NCBI GenBank assembly: GCA_027922465.2
Contig: BQMF02000236.1
Coordinates: 310,001 to 374,000 of the forward strand
Reading direction: 5' to 3'
Origin: Turritopsis dohrnii
Lineage: Eukaryota > Cnidaria > Hydrozoa > Anthoathecata > Oceaniidae
Length of the DNA: 64,000 bases
Shown piece after piece: positions 45,760 to 57,501 of the stretch. The position numbers were made by a program, and so were the translations under genes. The notes beneath the pieces are model-generated. The model did not search any database. It saw only the letters and a program-made list of their open reading frames with translations, and had not been told where the DNA came from. Each line of letters starts with the position of its first letter. The first letter of the stretch is position 1.

Positions 45760-48592
45760 CCCATGAACTAAATCCCAAAATTTTGGGTTTTGGGCTCAGT
45801 CTTTAGGAAAAAGGGAAACTTGGTTTTATGTTATCTATAGGGTCCCTACTTTTAGGAAATGTATGATAACCGGTCAAATCGGTATCTTCTACATGGAATC
45901 AGGGGGTTAAAGTAGGGGTACTGTTGGTATTTATAAGGGTTCCTTAAGGAAAATAGTAACAGTGATATATAATTAGTTATTCCTTGACAGTTAGTGATCC
46001 AAACGACTTGAAACTTGGTAGGTATGCTGAAGATATGTTCAAAATTAGTTTGTAATGAAAAAAAATTCACAAATCTTTTTCAGGGGGTTTGGTTAGGAGA
46101 AAATAGGAAAAAATCTGGTTTTTTTAAACTATTTTTTGCTTTTTCTGTGCTAAAAAGTCAACTACACAATAAGATGTCTCATTTAAAGTAAATAATATAC
46201 TAACTCATTTAGGTAATACCAGAATTAGGCATAATTGAGCTAAAATTATAGATAATAATGCTGAAAAATAGGTTTTCAGGGTGTAAAATTGCTATTTTTT
46301 GACAAAAAAACATCTATTTTCTGGTTTACTTCTAATTACTCACTAGAAAACTCTTACAAATGTAAAATATGATTGACTCAATATGATAAAAGAAATAACT
46401 GAATGTAATTGCATATTACCTAGGTTATTTAGAGGCACCAGGGGGGAAAACAGGGGATGAAATATAATTTTTAAAGGAGAAACGACAAATTTCAGGAAGC
46501 AAGCAAATTATAATTATTATTATTATATATGTTTTTATTTTGGATAATAAGAACTGTAGCCCTATATATAAAAGCAAGTCATATTTTTGATAGTCTTTTC
46601 CAGCAGCAGATTCCAAATCAGAATCGCTGTCATAAGCATCAGGTTCATCACAAATAAGACTTGAGAGTGATTTGATGGTGTCCGAGATTAAAGGTGAAAA
46701 ACACATGAAGAGTTTCGTTGACAAACGCAAAGTTTATCAAACTGTTGACTTTTACGATCCTATCAAGTGACTCTGTTTCGGAGCATTTTCATCTACTAAG
46801 AAAATAGTCAAAGTAAAACTGAAAAGTTGTGCAATTCAGTGCCCAAAGTGACATATTTGGAAAGATGTCTTTAATGGAACAGATCTAAAAGATTGATTTA
46901 AAAGAAATCTTTTGTTATCCGCTTGGGCTTGGGCCTATACCACTTGCAACAGGCAGCAGCAAGCATATGAAAACAAATGAAAAATCATGCATGAGCATGG
47001 TTTCAGAATGGTCGATCCACCTTTTCTACCTAAATTTGGTATGGTTGGAACGGTTAAGTGTACTGCTCTTAGCTACGATGGTTTTAGCTGATTTGAGAGA
47101 AGTTCTGGATCGACACAAACAGGATGTTTGTCGTTTGATGTGTTTGATGAGTGCTGCAGAAAGGGGAAATTGTTCAACAGGTAGACAAGTAGCACAGTCC
47201 ATCCTCTGACAGTTGAAAAATTAGCATGGAGAGATTCAAATTCGGAATTTGAAAAATTGGCAGTTAACATATATAATTATTACGTCTGTGGCATTAACAT
47301 TACGAATAATTAAATGAATTTAAATATCCCTGAAACATCAACAATGATGAAAAAATTATAACAAAATAGGTTTCTTCATTAAAAAAAAGAACAAAGGGGC
47401 TCCCCTGCCTGAGTGAAAGAAATTATAACATAAAACAAATTTGAAAAAGCAACTTAGTTTCTCAGGATTAAGTATGAAGTATGAATATGAAGTATAGATA
47501 AAGAACTCAAATAACTTTCACTTTTAAAATTGTCTCGCATAAAAGCAACCCCTTAACCTTTTAAACCTGACCATAGCAGAAAATTAAAATTGAAAATAAT
47601 AACAGGTGATGAACTAACTAGCTTTAGCCAAAATCTGACTAAGACGTTAAACCCAGCCTGGGGCTCGTTGAGTAAGCAGGTTAAGAGTAGATGAGTTTCC
47701 TGGCTAAGAATTGAGTGGACTTCCCGGTAGCTAAAGATCAATACTACTGCGTTACAACCTACAAAATATTGATTTCGAACCTGATAAATCTATCTTTGAG
47801 ATAATGTTCAATCAAAGACTATGTCCAAATATATCACTTTGGGCACTGAATTGCACAACTTTTCAGTTTTACTTTGGCTATTTTCTTAGTAGATGAAAAT
47901 GCTCCGAAACAGAGTCACTTGATAGGATCGATAAAGTCAACAGTTTGATAAACATTGTCAACAGTTTGACAAATGTCAACGAAACTCTGCATGTGTTTTT
48001 CACCTTTAATCTCAGACACCATCAAAATCATTCTCAAGTTTTATTTGTGATGAACCTGATGCTTATAACAGCGATTCTGATTTGGAATCTGCTGCTGGAA
48101 AAGACTATCACAAATATATGACTTTTGCTTTTATATATAGGGCTACAGTTCTTATTATCCAAAATAAAAACATATAATAATAATTATAATTTGCTTGCTT
48201 CCTGAAATTTGTCGTTTCTCCCTTAAAAATTATATTTCATCCCCTGTTTTACCCCCTGGTGCCTCTAAAGAACCTAGATAGTACGCAATTACGTTCAGTA
48301 TCATATCGAGTCAATCATATTTTACATTTGTAAGAGTTTTCTAGTGAGTTATTGGAAGTTAACCAGAAAATAGATGTTTTTTCGTCAAAAAATAGCACTG
48401 TAAATGCTATTTTCCTTAAGGAACCCTTATAAATGCCAACAGTACCCCTACTTTAACCCCCTGATTCCATGTAGAAGATACCGATTTGACCGGTTATCAT
48501 ACATTTCCTAAAAGTAGGGACCCTATAGATAACAAAAAAAACAAGTTTCCCTTTTTCCTAACATTGAGCTGTAAAATCGACCAAGCTCATGA
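45760..48592. mobile_element. Foldback transposon with about 0.8-1.1-kb inverted arms
   Basis: The left arm (45760 to about 46870) and right arm (about 47800 to 48592) are diverged inverse copies, for example AGGAAAAAGGGAAACTTG near the ends and GAACCTGATGCTTATAACAG with its inverse deeper in. A loop of about 0.95 kb (46870-47800) is unrelated to the arms. The arms carry a short acidic reading (DEPDAYDSDSDLESAAGKDY) whose source I cannot name. A weak ATAG duplication may flank it. The insertion splits an RT remnant. Confidence 0.75.
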
Positions 48593-49000
48593 ATAGGATA
48601 TAATATGTTTATCATTCTGGAGTTCAAATAAAAGGAAAAAAATCATACTATTTGTGTGTTGTCCCACGAGGTTCAGTCTTTGGACCACTACTTTTTATTA
48701 TTTACATAAATGATTTGTGTAATGCTATAATTTTTAATGAGACCTCTCTTTTTGCAGATGATAAAAACATCCTTTATTCCGACTATTTTCTAAAACGTAG
48801 CGAAAATGTAAATATTGAACACAGAAGGTTATTTAAATGGTTTTGTGCCAACAAAATATCCTTGAATGGGAATAAAATTGAATCTCTTCCATAATCAACA
48901 TACAAAAATTAACTACAATACTAAATTAAAACTAAACCAGACTTCAGCTTGTCTGCTATCGAACATACTATAGTCGGAATATATTACTGAAACCCCAACC
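48593..49000 (+). pseudogene. Non-LTR reverse transcriptase remnant, second part
   Basis: Reads VVPRGSVFGPLLFIIYINDL, then ETSLFADDKNI. These are the PQGSVLGP and FADD motifs with the catalytic DD retained. Stops and frameshifts follow. It is the downstream part of the RT begun at 45600. Confidence 0.78.
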
Positions 49001-49519
49001 CAAAATGTCAACTTATGGGCTACATTCTATTACATATCAATCGATCATCACACACTGGAATGAAGTTCCTATATTCAGACTGAAAAATGGCTGATTTCAC
49101 ATCAGTTAATTTCGCTTTGGGTGTTCTCCTCCTAGTTTTGTGCTAGGGACTAGTCTGGCAGTCTCTTACTATTTTATTACATTGATACACACGTTTTTTA
49201 TATAAGAACAATTTTATTAGAACATGCACCTCAGATTTGGGTTAAAAAAAAAGAACAAAAGAAGAACAAGCTGAGGCTCAAATCATTGTTCCAAAATTTA
49301 AGAACAGCCTGAGCCTGAATTTTCTTGTAAAGTTAGAACAATACATAATGTGAATTCTCGCACTGATAAATGGTTTAGAAGTGGGTTTTTTTTCACCTTC
49401 AATAAATGTGCCAATGGGTCATTACCGAACAGTAATCGTACTTTTTACCAGTTTTCAAAAAAGATTTATTTTTATTTTACTGGAAGTTACTGCTTTTAAA
49501 GCGCATCGGAGTGGTGTAT
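49001..49519. other. No gene seen
   Basis: Probably decayed 3' sequence of the RT element, then AT-rich DNA. Confidence 0.35.
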
Positions 49520-49600
49520 TGAGATACGACATGACTGGACTTGAACACAGGTCGCAGCGGTCACACACAAAGGTACTAACCACTACACCATTGCTGCACA
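49520..49600 (-). pseudogene. tRNA-derived (SINE head-like) sequence
   Basis: On the minus strand: A box TGGTGTAGTGGTTAG, a GACCGCTGCGACC segment, then B box GTTCAAGTCC. Most like a tRNA-Glu-type head. The acceptor stem is not convincing. Confidence 0.5.
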
Positions 49601-49772
49601 TGTATCACTATACAGGGAAAAACATTCTTACCAATATTATTCAATAACTATTATTTAGCTTAACAAAATGTTTTTACTCAGGAATTCTTAGATATAATTG
49701 AAGTTTTCTTTATGAATAGATCCAAAAAGTAGTTGGCAGGTAAAATAAACAGAAAAACATAATAGTCTAACA

Positions 49773-50761
49773 TTTAAAGTAGAATTAACCTCAAAATTAA
49801 TGTGTTGTTTTTTTTTGCTAAAGAACTTCAACTCCATAACATGTTTTGCTGAGAAATGAGCAAATAAAGCTTGATATCTTTGAACTGTGACGTCACAATG
49901 ATCATCACAAGTGATTGAACATTTATGATCACATGATTGGTTAAACTTTTACTTGTTTGTCTGACTAGTAGTTTTAAAATGTGCTTTTAAACATTAGAGA
50001 AACAAGAAATCTTAGTGAATTAGTTTTGCATTGTGTTGAAAGTTACACAGAATTTTTAAGACACCACACATATCAACATAATGCAATATTCTAACATAAG
50101 AAGTAAATAAACGTTTCTACCATACAAGTTCATTTTGACTAAACACTGTTTCTTTGTGGGGCAACACCTGCCTCAAAGGCCTGTTTGTACATCTATGACC
50201 CATGAACTGTAAGTCACAAATATTCTGTTGTTCTGCAGCAATGAATAATCTTCGGCTAAGTGCATATAAAACTACCTGTTTTCTGAAATGATTTGCTAAT
50301 GTTGCTATGTCTTCAGGAATGTGTGTATAAAATGTGTATTTGTATTTTTTTATTTGCAACGGACTTGAATTCTAAATACCGTCACTGTCATCCTCACTGT
50401 CTCTGCTGTCCTCAGAACTGGACTCTTCGTTCAGAATACTTAAGTATATTCCGGATCGTTACTATATAAGTCATTGTGTTCAGTAACTGAATCAGAACTG
50501 CTGTCAAAGCCTTTATTCAGTTTGTCCGCACTGGATGAACTTTCACTGTTGCTAAAACTGTCTCCATCTATATGTACCACTCTCTGTATGTACTTTGAAG
50601 GAGATGTACATATGTGATGTCACAACTGTATAATGGTTAGTTGTGGAGCATAACTTAAAACACTTATTTAGAGCAAAATGACGAATTTGGATAAAGCCAT
50701 TTTATTTGTAAAAAAAATTATTTTAGCCAAAGTTGTTTTTTAACGTCAGTTCTCCTTTAAA
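49773..50761. mobile_element. TTAA-type TIR element
   Basis: Inverse ends TTTAAAGTAGAATTAAC and TTTAAAGGAGAACTGACGTT-like over about 30 bp, with TTAA at both borders. Holds the acidic reading described at 50117-50600. The ends match the MITE at 26657-26904. Confidence 0.5.
50117..50600 (-). pseudogene. Broken acidic ORF inside the TTAA element
   Basis: Minus strand reads HIDGDSFSNSESSSSADKLN, DSSSDSVTEHND, then after a frameshift LNEESSSEDSRDSEDDSDG and a stop, followed by a basic 80-codon frame (50117-50359). Acidic serine-rich starts of this kind are common in ORFs of TTAA-inserting elements. The family cannot be decided. Confidence 0.35.
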
Positions 50762-51628
50762 GAATAAAGAAATAAAAAGTAAAAACATTGATATATAGAT
50801 TTTTTGAAACTGATCAGATGTGCAAAATATAATAGTTGTCTAAAATCAATGGGTTACAAGATTTTAAGATTTTTATTTTTTTCTGCCTTTGATTCTTAAA
50901 AAATCTATATAAAACTAAACACCTACCTAGGTTACATTAGTGGTCGTTTCTTTTATAGAGGCATGAGTTAAATTAAACCAAAACAATGGATTAATCACAT
51001 AGTTTTGATGATACATCAACTCAATGTTGATATCGTATCTAAGTCACACCTTTCAGGAATCCATCAAGATTTATAGTACATATGATCCATTTTCTAGAGC
51101 ACATAGTTGTCCCATTGATTTGTTGTCAGGATTTTATTTGATAACAGGTAGACCCTGTTTCAATAAAACCTTTGTGAAGCTTTCAGTGTATATGGGACAT
51201 TGTCATGCATAACTAAACTAGGAGTTTACGTGGTATGCTATTGTATTGATTTAGCATCACTAGCAGCTAAAAACAGTAGTTACAGGATGCTTTATTTTCC
51301 CTCCAAGGGCATTGATCATCTCCATGGAATATTTGATGTTATTTGTCAGGATGATGATCTCTATCCTGAGCCTGCAGCAATGGGTGGTATAAGGGTTTAA
51401 TGAATTTCCTCCGATATGCTCCACATACATACTATTTGCCCAGCCTGAAATAGAAGGAAAAAAATAAAATTAGATTTGAAGAATAATAATATTTCATTGA
51501 TTTCTCTTTTTCAGTGTCTCATTAAAAAAATACTTTTCTGTTTTCAAAACCAATTTTAACTTATACAACATTCATTATACTGTGTTTATAAACTTTGTAT
51601 TGCAATGTTCATATCTTTTTACAAAACC
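50762..51628. other. No gene confirmed
   Basis: Two overlapping plus-strand ORFs (51024-51212 and 51200-51400) have no recognised motif. Possibly decayed element sequence. Confidence 0.35.
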
Positions 51629-51932
51629 GACTGGTAGCCTTGTGGTAGAGTGCTTGCTTCCTGTCCGGGAGGTCGCGGGTTCAATCCCCGACCAAGTCAT
51701 GCCAGCGACTATAACAGTGTGAATCAATCCTCTCTGCTTAGCACTCAGCAAGAGAGTAGGAATGATGTCTAGGGTGGTTGTCTAGTTGAGCGGTTCCTGT
51801 CATTACAGCTTCCGTAGCCCAAATGGGGGCTTTAAATGCTCTAGGACCTCCTTCGCAGGACCCTCATTGATAACAGTACCTTAAGGAACTGAAGAGGCTA
51901 TCCTGGGTAAACATTCGTAAACAAACAAACAA
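51629..51932 (+). mobile_element. tRNA-derived SINE, full-length copy
   Basis: tRNA-like head with A box TAGCCTTGTGGTAGAGTGC, B box GGGTTCAATCCCC, and a near-complete acceptor pairing (GACTGGT with ACCAAGTC). A 200-bp body follows (AGAGAGTAGGAATGATGTCT, ATGGGGGCTTT, CTATCCTGGGTAA) and an (AAAC)n tail. A second, headless copy is at 53151. Confidence 0.82.
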
Positions 51933-52036
51933 CTACCTTAAACTTGCCACAATTAATTGCATAGCATTGGAATCAATTTCAACTGAAAAATGTTTGATCA
52001 AGAAAATACATAAAAAAAGTCGAAAAAGTTTGAAAA

Positions 52037-52267
52037 GTTTGATAATGAAGAGTATTGTGAAAAGCTTCATTTTGTATAGGAATAATATATGATGACAAAT
52101 ATTTTTCCTAGACTATATTCGACCATACTATCAAATGGTCATCATCAGAGTGCATGATGACCTCTTTTGACGACCATTTGATAGTATGGTCGAATATATA
52201 GTGTAGGAAAAAATATTGGTCATCATATACAAAATGAAGCTTCTGGTGATACTCTTCATTATCAAAC
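52037..52267. repeat. 230-bp palindrome with hammerhead-like core
   Basis: Long imperfect inverse arms meet near 52155. On the minus strand 52111-52148 reads CTGATGA, then a perfect 6-bp hairpin GACCAT/ATGGTC, then GAA and TATAGTC. That is the best hammerhead-like arrangement in the window. The opposite arm has lost CTGATGA. Confidence 0.55.
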
Positions 52268-52478
52268 TATTTGCCCAAATTTCATTTGAAAAAAGGTTAA
52301 AAAGGTTCAAAAGTTAAAAAAATAGTAATGAATGTTGCATGCCAAGATCCCAATTCAAAGGGAACTGTACAACAAATGAACAAATAATATTAATATTGCG
52401 TCAGTGCAATAAAAAGACATGTTTTGGCAGCTGAGGGATATCCGGAGGGGCGTGATGGCTAAACTGAACCTGACAAAC

Positions 52479-52670
52479 CGTCAACCAGGGCAGCTTCTTA
52501 GTCTGATTGACCATCAACAAGGATAACCTTTTAGTCTGGTATGCCTGTCAACAAGGACAGTAGCAATCATAATTATCTGTCAACAAGGACAGAACCTAAT
52601 CTGATCTGTCTAGCAAACCATCAACAAGGACGGCTTCTTAGTCTGATTACTGTCAACAAGGACAGCCTTA
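52479..52670 (+). repeat. Degenerate minisatellite of CTGTCAACAAGGACAG units
   Basis: Five to six irregular copies of TGTCAACAAGGACAG followed by variable CTTCTTAGTCTGAT. Each unit contains a 5-bp inverse pair (CTGTC/GACAG), so single strands could form serial hairpins. Confidence 0.6.
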
Positions 52671-52810
52671 AGGCTGAAATACACAATCATTTTAAAATGA
52701 CATTTCTTAAATGATCATTTAAAAATGATCATGTAAACGCCCAAAAAATGACTAAAAGTACCCGTCATTTTCAACTATCATTTAAATATGATATGGTATG
52801 ATGGTAAAAC

Positions 52811-52993
52811 ATGAATGATTTATTTCTTCAAAAAAGCAGGTCCAATACAGATTTTATATCCCCTACTGTTAGAACCGAGTCTTATGAGAAAAAGTCGATT
52901 CATTATTTTGGAACAAAAATTTGGAATATATATACTCTAACATATCAATTAACAAAATATTCAATCCATGGTACACGTCCAAACAGTGATTAA
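52811..52993 (+). pseudogene. Non-LTR retrotransposon C-terminal fragment
   Basis: SNTDFISPTVRTESYEKKSI then HYFGTKIWN resembles the conserved end of CR1/Rex-type ORF2 (R..ksf.y.G.kiWN.lP). Isolated fragment. Confidence 0.5.
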
Positions 52994-53150
52994 GAGGTGG
53001 GTACCACAGAACTGTCCATGTAGTCTTTGCTTGAATTATGAGTCTCAGTTAGGGTTTATAAATATTTTTGAGTGAATGATTATATCTAGAGATGTATATA
53101 TTATATATAGTTTAAACTGAAGGCTTATATATACATAGTTCTAGTTTAAT

Positions 53151-53342
53151 GCTTAGCACTCAGGCAGAGAGTAGGAATGATGTCTAGGATGGTTGTGTAG
53201 ATGTACAGTTCCTGTCATTACAGTTTCCATAGCCGAAATGGGGGCTTTCTGCTCTAGGAGGACCTCCTTTGCAGGACTCTCATTGATAGAGGCTATCCTG
53301 GGTAAATAAAGATAATAATAATAAAATAGTAATAATAATAAA
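53151..53342 (+). mobile_element. SINE body copy, 5'-truncated
   Basis: Matches 51738-51910 (GCTTAGCACTCAG to CTATCCTGGGTAA) without the tRNA head and ends in an (ATA)n tail, as expected for 5' truncation during reverse transcription. Confidence 0.78.
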
Positions 53343-54572
53343 AGACTCACATAAACAAAATGACCCAAGCTTGTGGAAAGTTTCTATATACTTATCATCA
53401 AGCCCCAATATGCTCACAATGATTTTTTATCATTCTATTCCAAGGCCAAAACCTGCTTTACATGAATAGATGAGTTTCTAAGTGACGTGATGTTTATAAA
53501 CATTAGTGTTTTTTGCTCGATAATTGCTGTGAGTTTCAACATAAATGCTTAATAGATCAAGTCAATTTCCTACCAATATGCGCACACATCTTGGTTGGCA
53601 ATTAGATACTCTCTGCACACTGTCGGTTAAACCGGTTCTCAGGAGGCGTTTTTAAGACAAAAAAAATTATTAAAAATAATACTCATTAGCACTCGAAATC
53701 TATTTTTGTGAAGTTTATTAAATTTTTAGTTTAAACAGATCTTTAACTGGTAATTAACATCAGAAACTCATCTATAGCACATTGTGTTTCATTCCAAATA
53801 AAGAAAAGAATGAAGCCCTGCAAATGACATTAAAGGGCCTTTTTATTACCTGTGAAGAAAATGACTATAAAAAGTATTTTGAAACATAGTTACAAGTGGT
53901 GGTTGTGGTAAGATTGTGTTTCAATCATGTGCATTTTGTTCATCTGTGTAACATCCTTTGTTTTTTAATCATTTTAACTAATTAATTAGGCAGTCAAATA
54001 TCATTTTCAATGGAAAAATATATTTTCCCTGATCCGCCTGTTCATATCTGAGAAACTAGGACTCGAGAATGTTTTAATTAGCCAACTATGGGGACAAAAT
54101 TACAGAAAATTATTCCTAAAAATATTTCAGCCGTGAGTAAAATTATGGAAATTTTCGATCATTTATAAAATCATCGAAAATCCACAATAGATGCCATACA
54201 AAATGCTAATTAGTAATAAAACACCAACCTAATTCTGAAAACGCGTTTTCATATTTGTTTGTTTTGGTTTGGTTTTGGGGGTTTTTTTCATTACTTTTCC
54301 CGCGTGATTTTTTTTCCGAGAATGCTAATATTTTTTTATCAAATTAACCGGCCTAACATATTTTTAAAATACAACTCATTTAGCTCCTTCTCGTCAAAAT
54401 TTATTCTGCAAAACGTTCATGAACTTTTTAATATAATAGTTTTAAAAAACACATTGAAAACACAGTCGTAAATATTTCAATAAAACCTGCGTAATATATT
54501 TATTAATTAGCATTAACCCCCGGTTTGTCATTGTGACATAATAAATGAGCCCGCTGAGGAGGAGACTCTTTA
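53343..54572. other. No gene seen
   Basis: About 1.2 kb of AT-rich DNA; the ORF at 54259-54471 has no motif. Confidence 0.4.
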
Positions 54573-54686
54573 AGCCTGGTACCCACCACTAGAAAGCGTT
54601 AGGAAGTGTTAAGCTTAACGCTAGCGCCACTTGACACCAGGCGCTAGCGTTATTGAAAAATCATCGTTTTAAATGGGTACCATTAA

Positions 54687-55075
54687 AGGCCCGTTTCCAC
54701 TTAAAAAAAACTTCAGCGAAAACTTTTTATTTGTGGGGAAGAGCGGGAAAAATAAACAACAAAGCTGCAATCTGATTGGTCAGAATTTTATTTACAAATG
54801 GATTTTTCTTGTGAAATATTTCTCTTCGACAAAAGTTGAAAAAAGTTCAACTTTTTTTCTATCGAAATATTTCGAATAAAATTCTGACCAATCAGCTTTG
54901 TTGTTTATTTTTCCCGCTCTTCCCCACAAATAAAAAATCATTTGATTTGATTGATATTTGATTTAAAATTATGTTTTATTAATTTAAAAATGCAAAATGT
55001 TTTTTAAATGAGCGAAATTTTTCGATCGAAAATTTTCGCTTTTCGCTGAAGTTTTTTTTAAGTGGAAACGGGCCT
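54687..55075. mobile_element. Harbinger-type MITE with long palindrome
   Basis: 389 bp. Inverse ends AGGCCCGTTTCCACTTAA; TAA duplicated on both sides (54684-54686, 55076-55078). Inner arms also pair (GATTGGTCAGAATTTTATT). Non-coding. Confidence 0.85.
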
Positions 55076-55124
55076 TAAAAACAAACAAAAATCAAGTCTT
55101 ATTCAAAATGGCTGCTGTGAACAA

Positions 55125-57060
55125 GCACTATCTCCTGCTACTGGTTTGATAATGTTAAAACGAAGAAGAAGACGCCACCAACGACAACAGATTGTAATTC
55201 CTATGACCCGGAAATATTGGGTCCGTCCATTTCTTCAACAAAAACAGTTTGGGTGTTGCGCGAAACAATGTTCAAGTACACAAAAGAACATCAGTTAGGA
55301 CCACTCGACCAAAACTTGCGATAAAAAGCGTTTCATACTACTTTATGACAGCCACACGACGAAGTGCATTCACAACGTTTTCTACTGATTTGAGAATACA
55401 AGATTGAGAAATGTATTGTAAAATCATGAAAGAAGTAATTATCAATCTGATTTAATTTGTAACTTAGGACTCTTTACTTCGTACATTCACGCTGATATAA
55501 ATAAATTGTCCAGAACAAATTATTTGTGTTTTTTCTTTGAAGCCCGAGAATATGTGAATAGAATTCGTCGAGATACAGACGAAATTCATCGTAAGTACAA
55601 AAGATCGGGAACACAAAAATTCTCGCGACTTTCGCGACATTTTGCTTTTTTAGGATTCACGGCTTTATATGCTGCCGACTTTTAAATATTTTCACAGAAA
55701 AACATTTCACGGATTTACAGCCATTTTTTTGAAGGGTGAAGTGTGCTCTCGTGACTTTTTGTGTTATTTATTTTCGTATTCAGATTGAATAACTTCGTAT
55801 CCAGATCCCCAAAATAAGTAGGCAGTGGCATAACTCGGGTGTTGCTTTGGGGGTGCGATCGCACCACCCTCGGATTTAGTTGGCCTTCTTTTTTTACCAA
55901 GCCATTTTTCAAGCGATTACTACCTACCAAACATTTCTAGAACACTAAGTTTAAGCTAAGGGGAGGACTGGGCGTATAATTACGAAATATATATGTAATA
56001 ACCATTCGTTCGTTTGAATTATTCATTCCGAATGCTTCCCGAAAATTAATTATTGCAATGTTTGTTATTGTTATGTTATTGATTTTAATAATCGTTTTGT
56101 CGATACGCCACACAATAGCGCAAATTTAATTTTACGACCATTATTGAAACTTATGCTAATGTATCGCTAGAAAAGCGGTACTCCTCCGAAGATGTAAAAA
56201 TTGTTCGTTTTCTTCTTTCTTCATTTTCTGAAGAACTAAGCCGAAAGGGAAATTTGACACAGTAAAAAGTTTTGTTTTTGCATAAAGTTTCGCCACCCCC
56301 AAAATAAAAAAAATTTACCGTGTCGAATTTTCCCTAGAGCTATGTTTCTATGCGGTTGCTATGCTAGATCGTCATCATTCAATCGGATGTATTCAAATAG
56401 GAGAGTAAAATAAAATTATCGAGGCAATTCTTTATAATAAATCACGATTATTTTAGCGACGAATTCTGGTCGAGTGGTCCTAACTGAACATGATCGTGAG
56501 CAATTTTTTCAGGTAAATTTATAACTGGTTCTTTTTTCAACAAAGAATTCTCTCTGTTATTATTATCAATATTGTTAGTTATTATGTTTGCTTCCATCTT
56601 AGGTATTGCCGCATGTCTCCTGAACCATACGATCATCTATTATCATTGTTGCGACTGTTACCTGATACCTTGCATTTGGTGAAAGTCAGCAATCATTGTC
56701 ATGGTCATACCGTGTTGGGAGAATAACGGTTTCGAAAATTATTCGTGAAACATGCAAACTGATTTGGAAAGTTTTATCACCAGTTTACCTTAGAAATCCA
56801 TCTACCGTTCAAGAATGGAAGGAAATTTCGAAAGAATTCGAAGACATCTGGAACATGCCTCATGTATTAAGGGCAATTGACGGCAAGCATATATCAATTG
56901 AAAGTCCGAAGAAATCTGGCTCATTGTATTACAATTACAAAGGTTTCTTTAACACCGTTGTTTTTGCTTGCTATTTGTGATGCAAAGTATTGCTTTACAT
57001 TTGTTGATATTGGGCAATACGGAAGTGGTAACGAATTTAATAACTCCAGTTCTTTTTCTT
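55125..57060 (+). pseudogene. Harbinger transposase, disrupted
   Basis: Three pieces. N-terminal: RRRRRHQRQQ then RKYWVRPFLQQ (55125-55290). After the 1.2-kb insertion: HDREQFF, then YCRMSPEPYDHLLSLL across a probable small intron (GTAAAT..TTAG, 56515-56602). Then the DDE domain: GRITVSKIIRETCKLIWKVL, EWKEISKEFEDIWNMPHVLR, AIDGKHISIESPKKSGSLYY, NYKGFF, and after a frameshift at about 56975 DAKYCFTFVDIGQYGSGNEF. Two of the catalytic acidic residues are visible (D in AIDGKH, D in FVDIG). Truncated after about 57060. Dead. Confidence 0.78.
55291..56487. mobile_element. TIR element nested in the Harbinger transposase
   Basis: 1197 bp with inverse ends TCAGTTAGGACCACTCGACC and ACA duplicated on both sides (55288-55290, 56488-56490). 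Deleting it rejoins the transposase between the WVRPFLQQ and HDREQFF parts. No transposase of its own recognised. Confidence 0.75.
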
Positions 57061-57065
57061 CTAAC

Positions 57066-57501
57066 GACTTATCACTTTGTTGATTAACGGGTTTGGCACC
57101 TTTCTTCCATTTTTCTCTTCCTGTGACTTTTGAGATGGCAGAGGATGTGGCCTTATTTTGTAGTGCCTTTGATTGGGATGCGGGTTTTTCAATAAATACT
57201 TACTGTATTTCACTTTCCACGTTTTGGCATTTAGTAATAACGCTCGGAGAAGTTGGATCGTCACATGATGTTATTTGCGTATTTGGAAGATTCAAACTTT
57301 CCTCTTCAAAATATGGTTTTGTTAAATTTGAATATTACTTTTTGTTCTTCGTGGAGTTATGAACGGTACTAGCAAAGGAAGAAATTCAAAACCATCCAAG
57401 TTACCAGCCATATGTTTAGATTCCTTAGTTGAACATCCTGAAACTTTTGCCTTCTTAACTTTGTTCGTTGCTTTATTGAATCGCTTGCGTATGTTCTCAA
57501 A
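57066..57501 (-). pseudogene. Harbinger Myb/SANT (MADF-like) ORF, interrupted
   Basis: Minus strand reads ENIRKRFNKATNKVKKAKVS, SKHMAGNLDGFEFLPLLVPF, similar to the C-terminal half of MADF/Myb-SANT proteins (W..LR.RY..e.kk..., F..L.FL.PF). A basic tail continues toward 57066. The upstream half is cut off by the Helentron-like insertion at 57502. Confidence 0.5.

Noticed and set aside
49381..49647. 88-codon plus ORF as a gene
   Set aside because: It overlaps a tRNA-like sequence on the opposite strand and shows no domain.
52479..52670. CRISPR-like array
   Set aside because: Unit spacing is irregular, spacers are related to each other, and the setting is animal nuclear DNA. It is a degenerate minisatellite.
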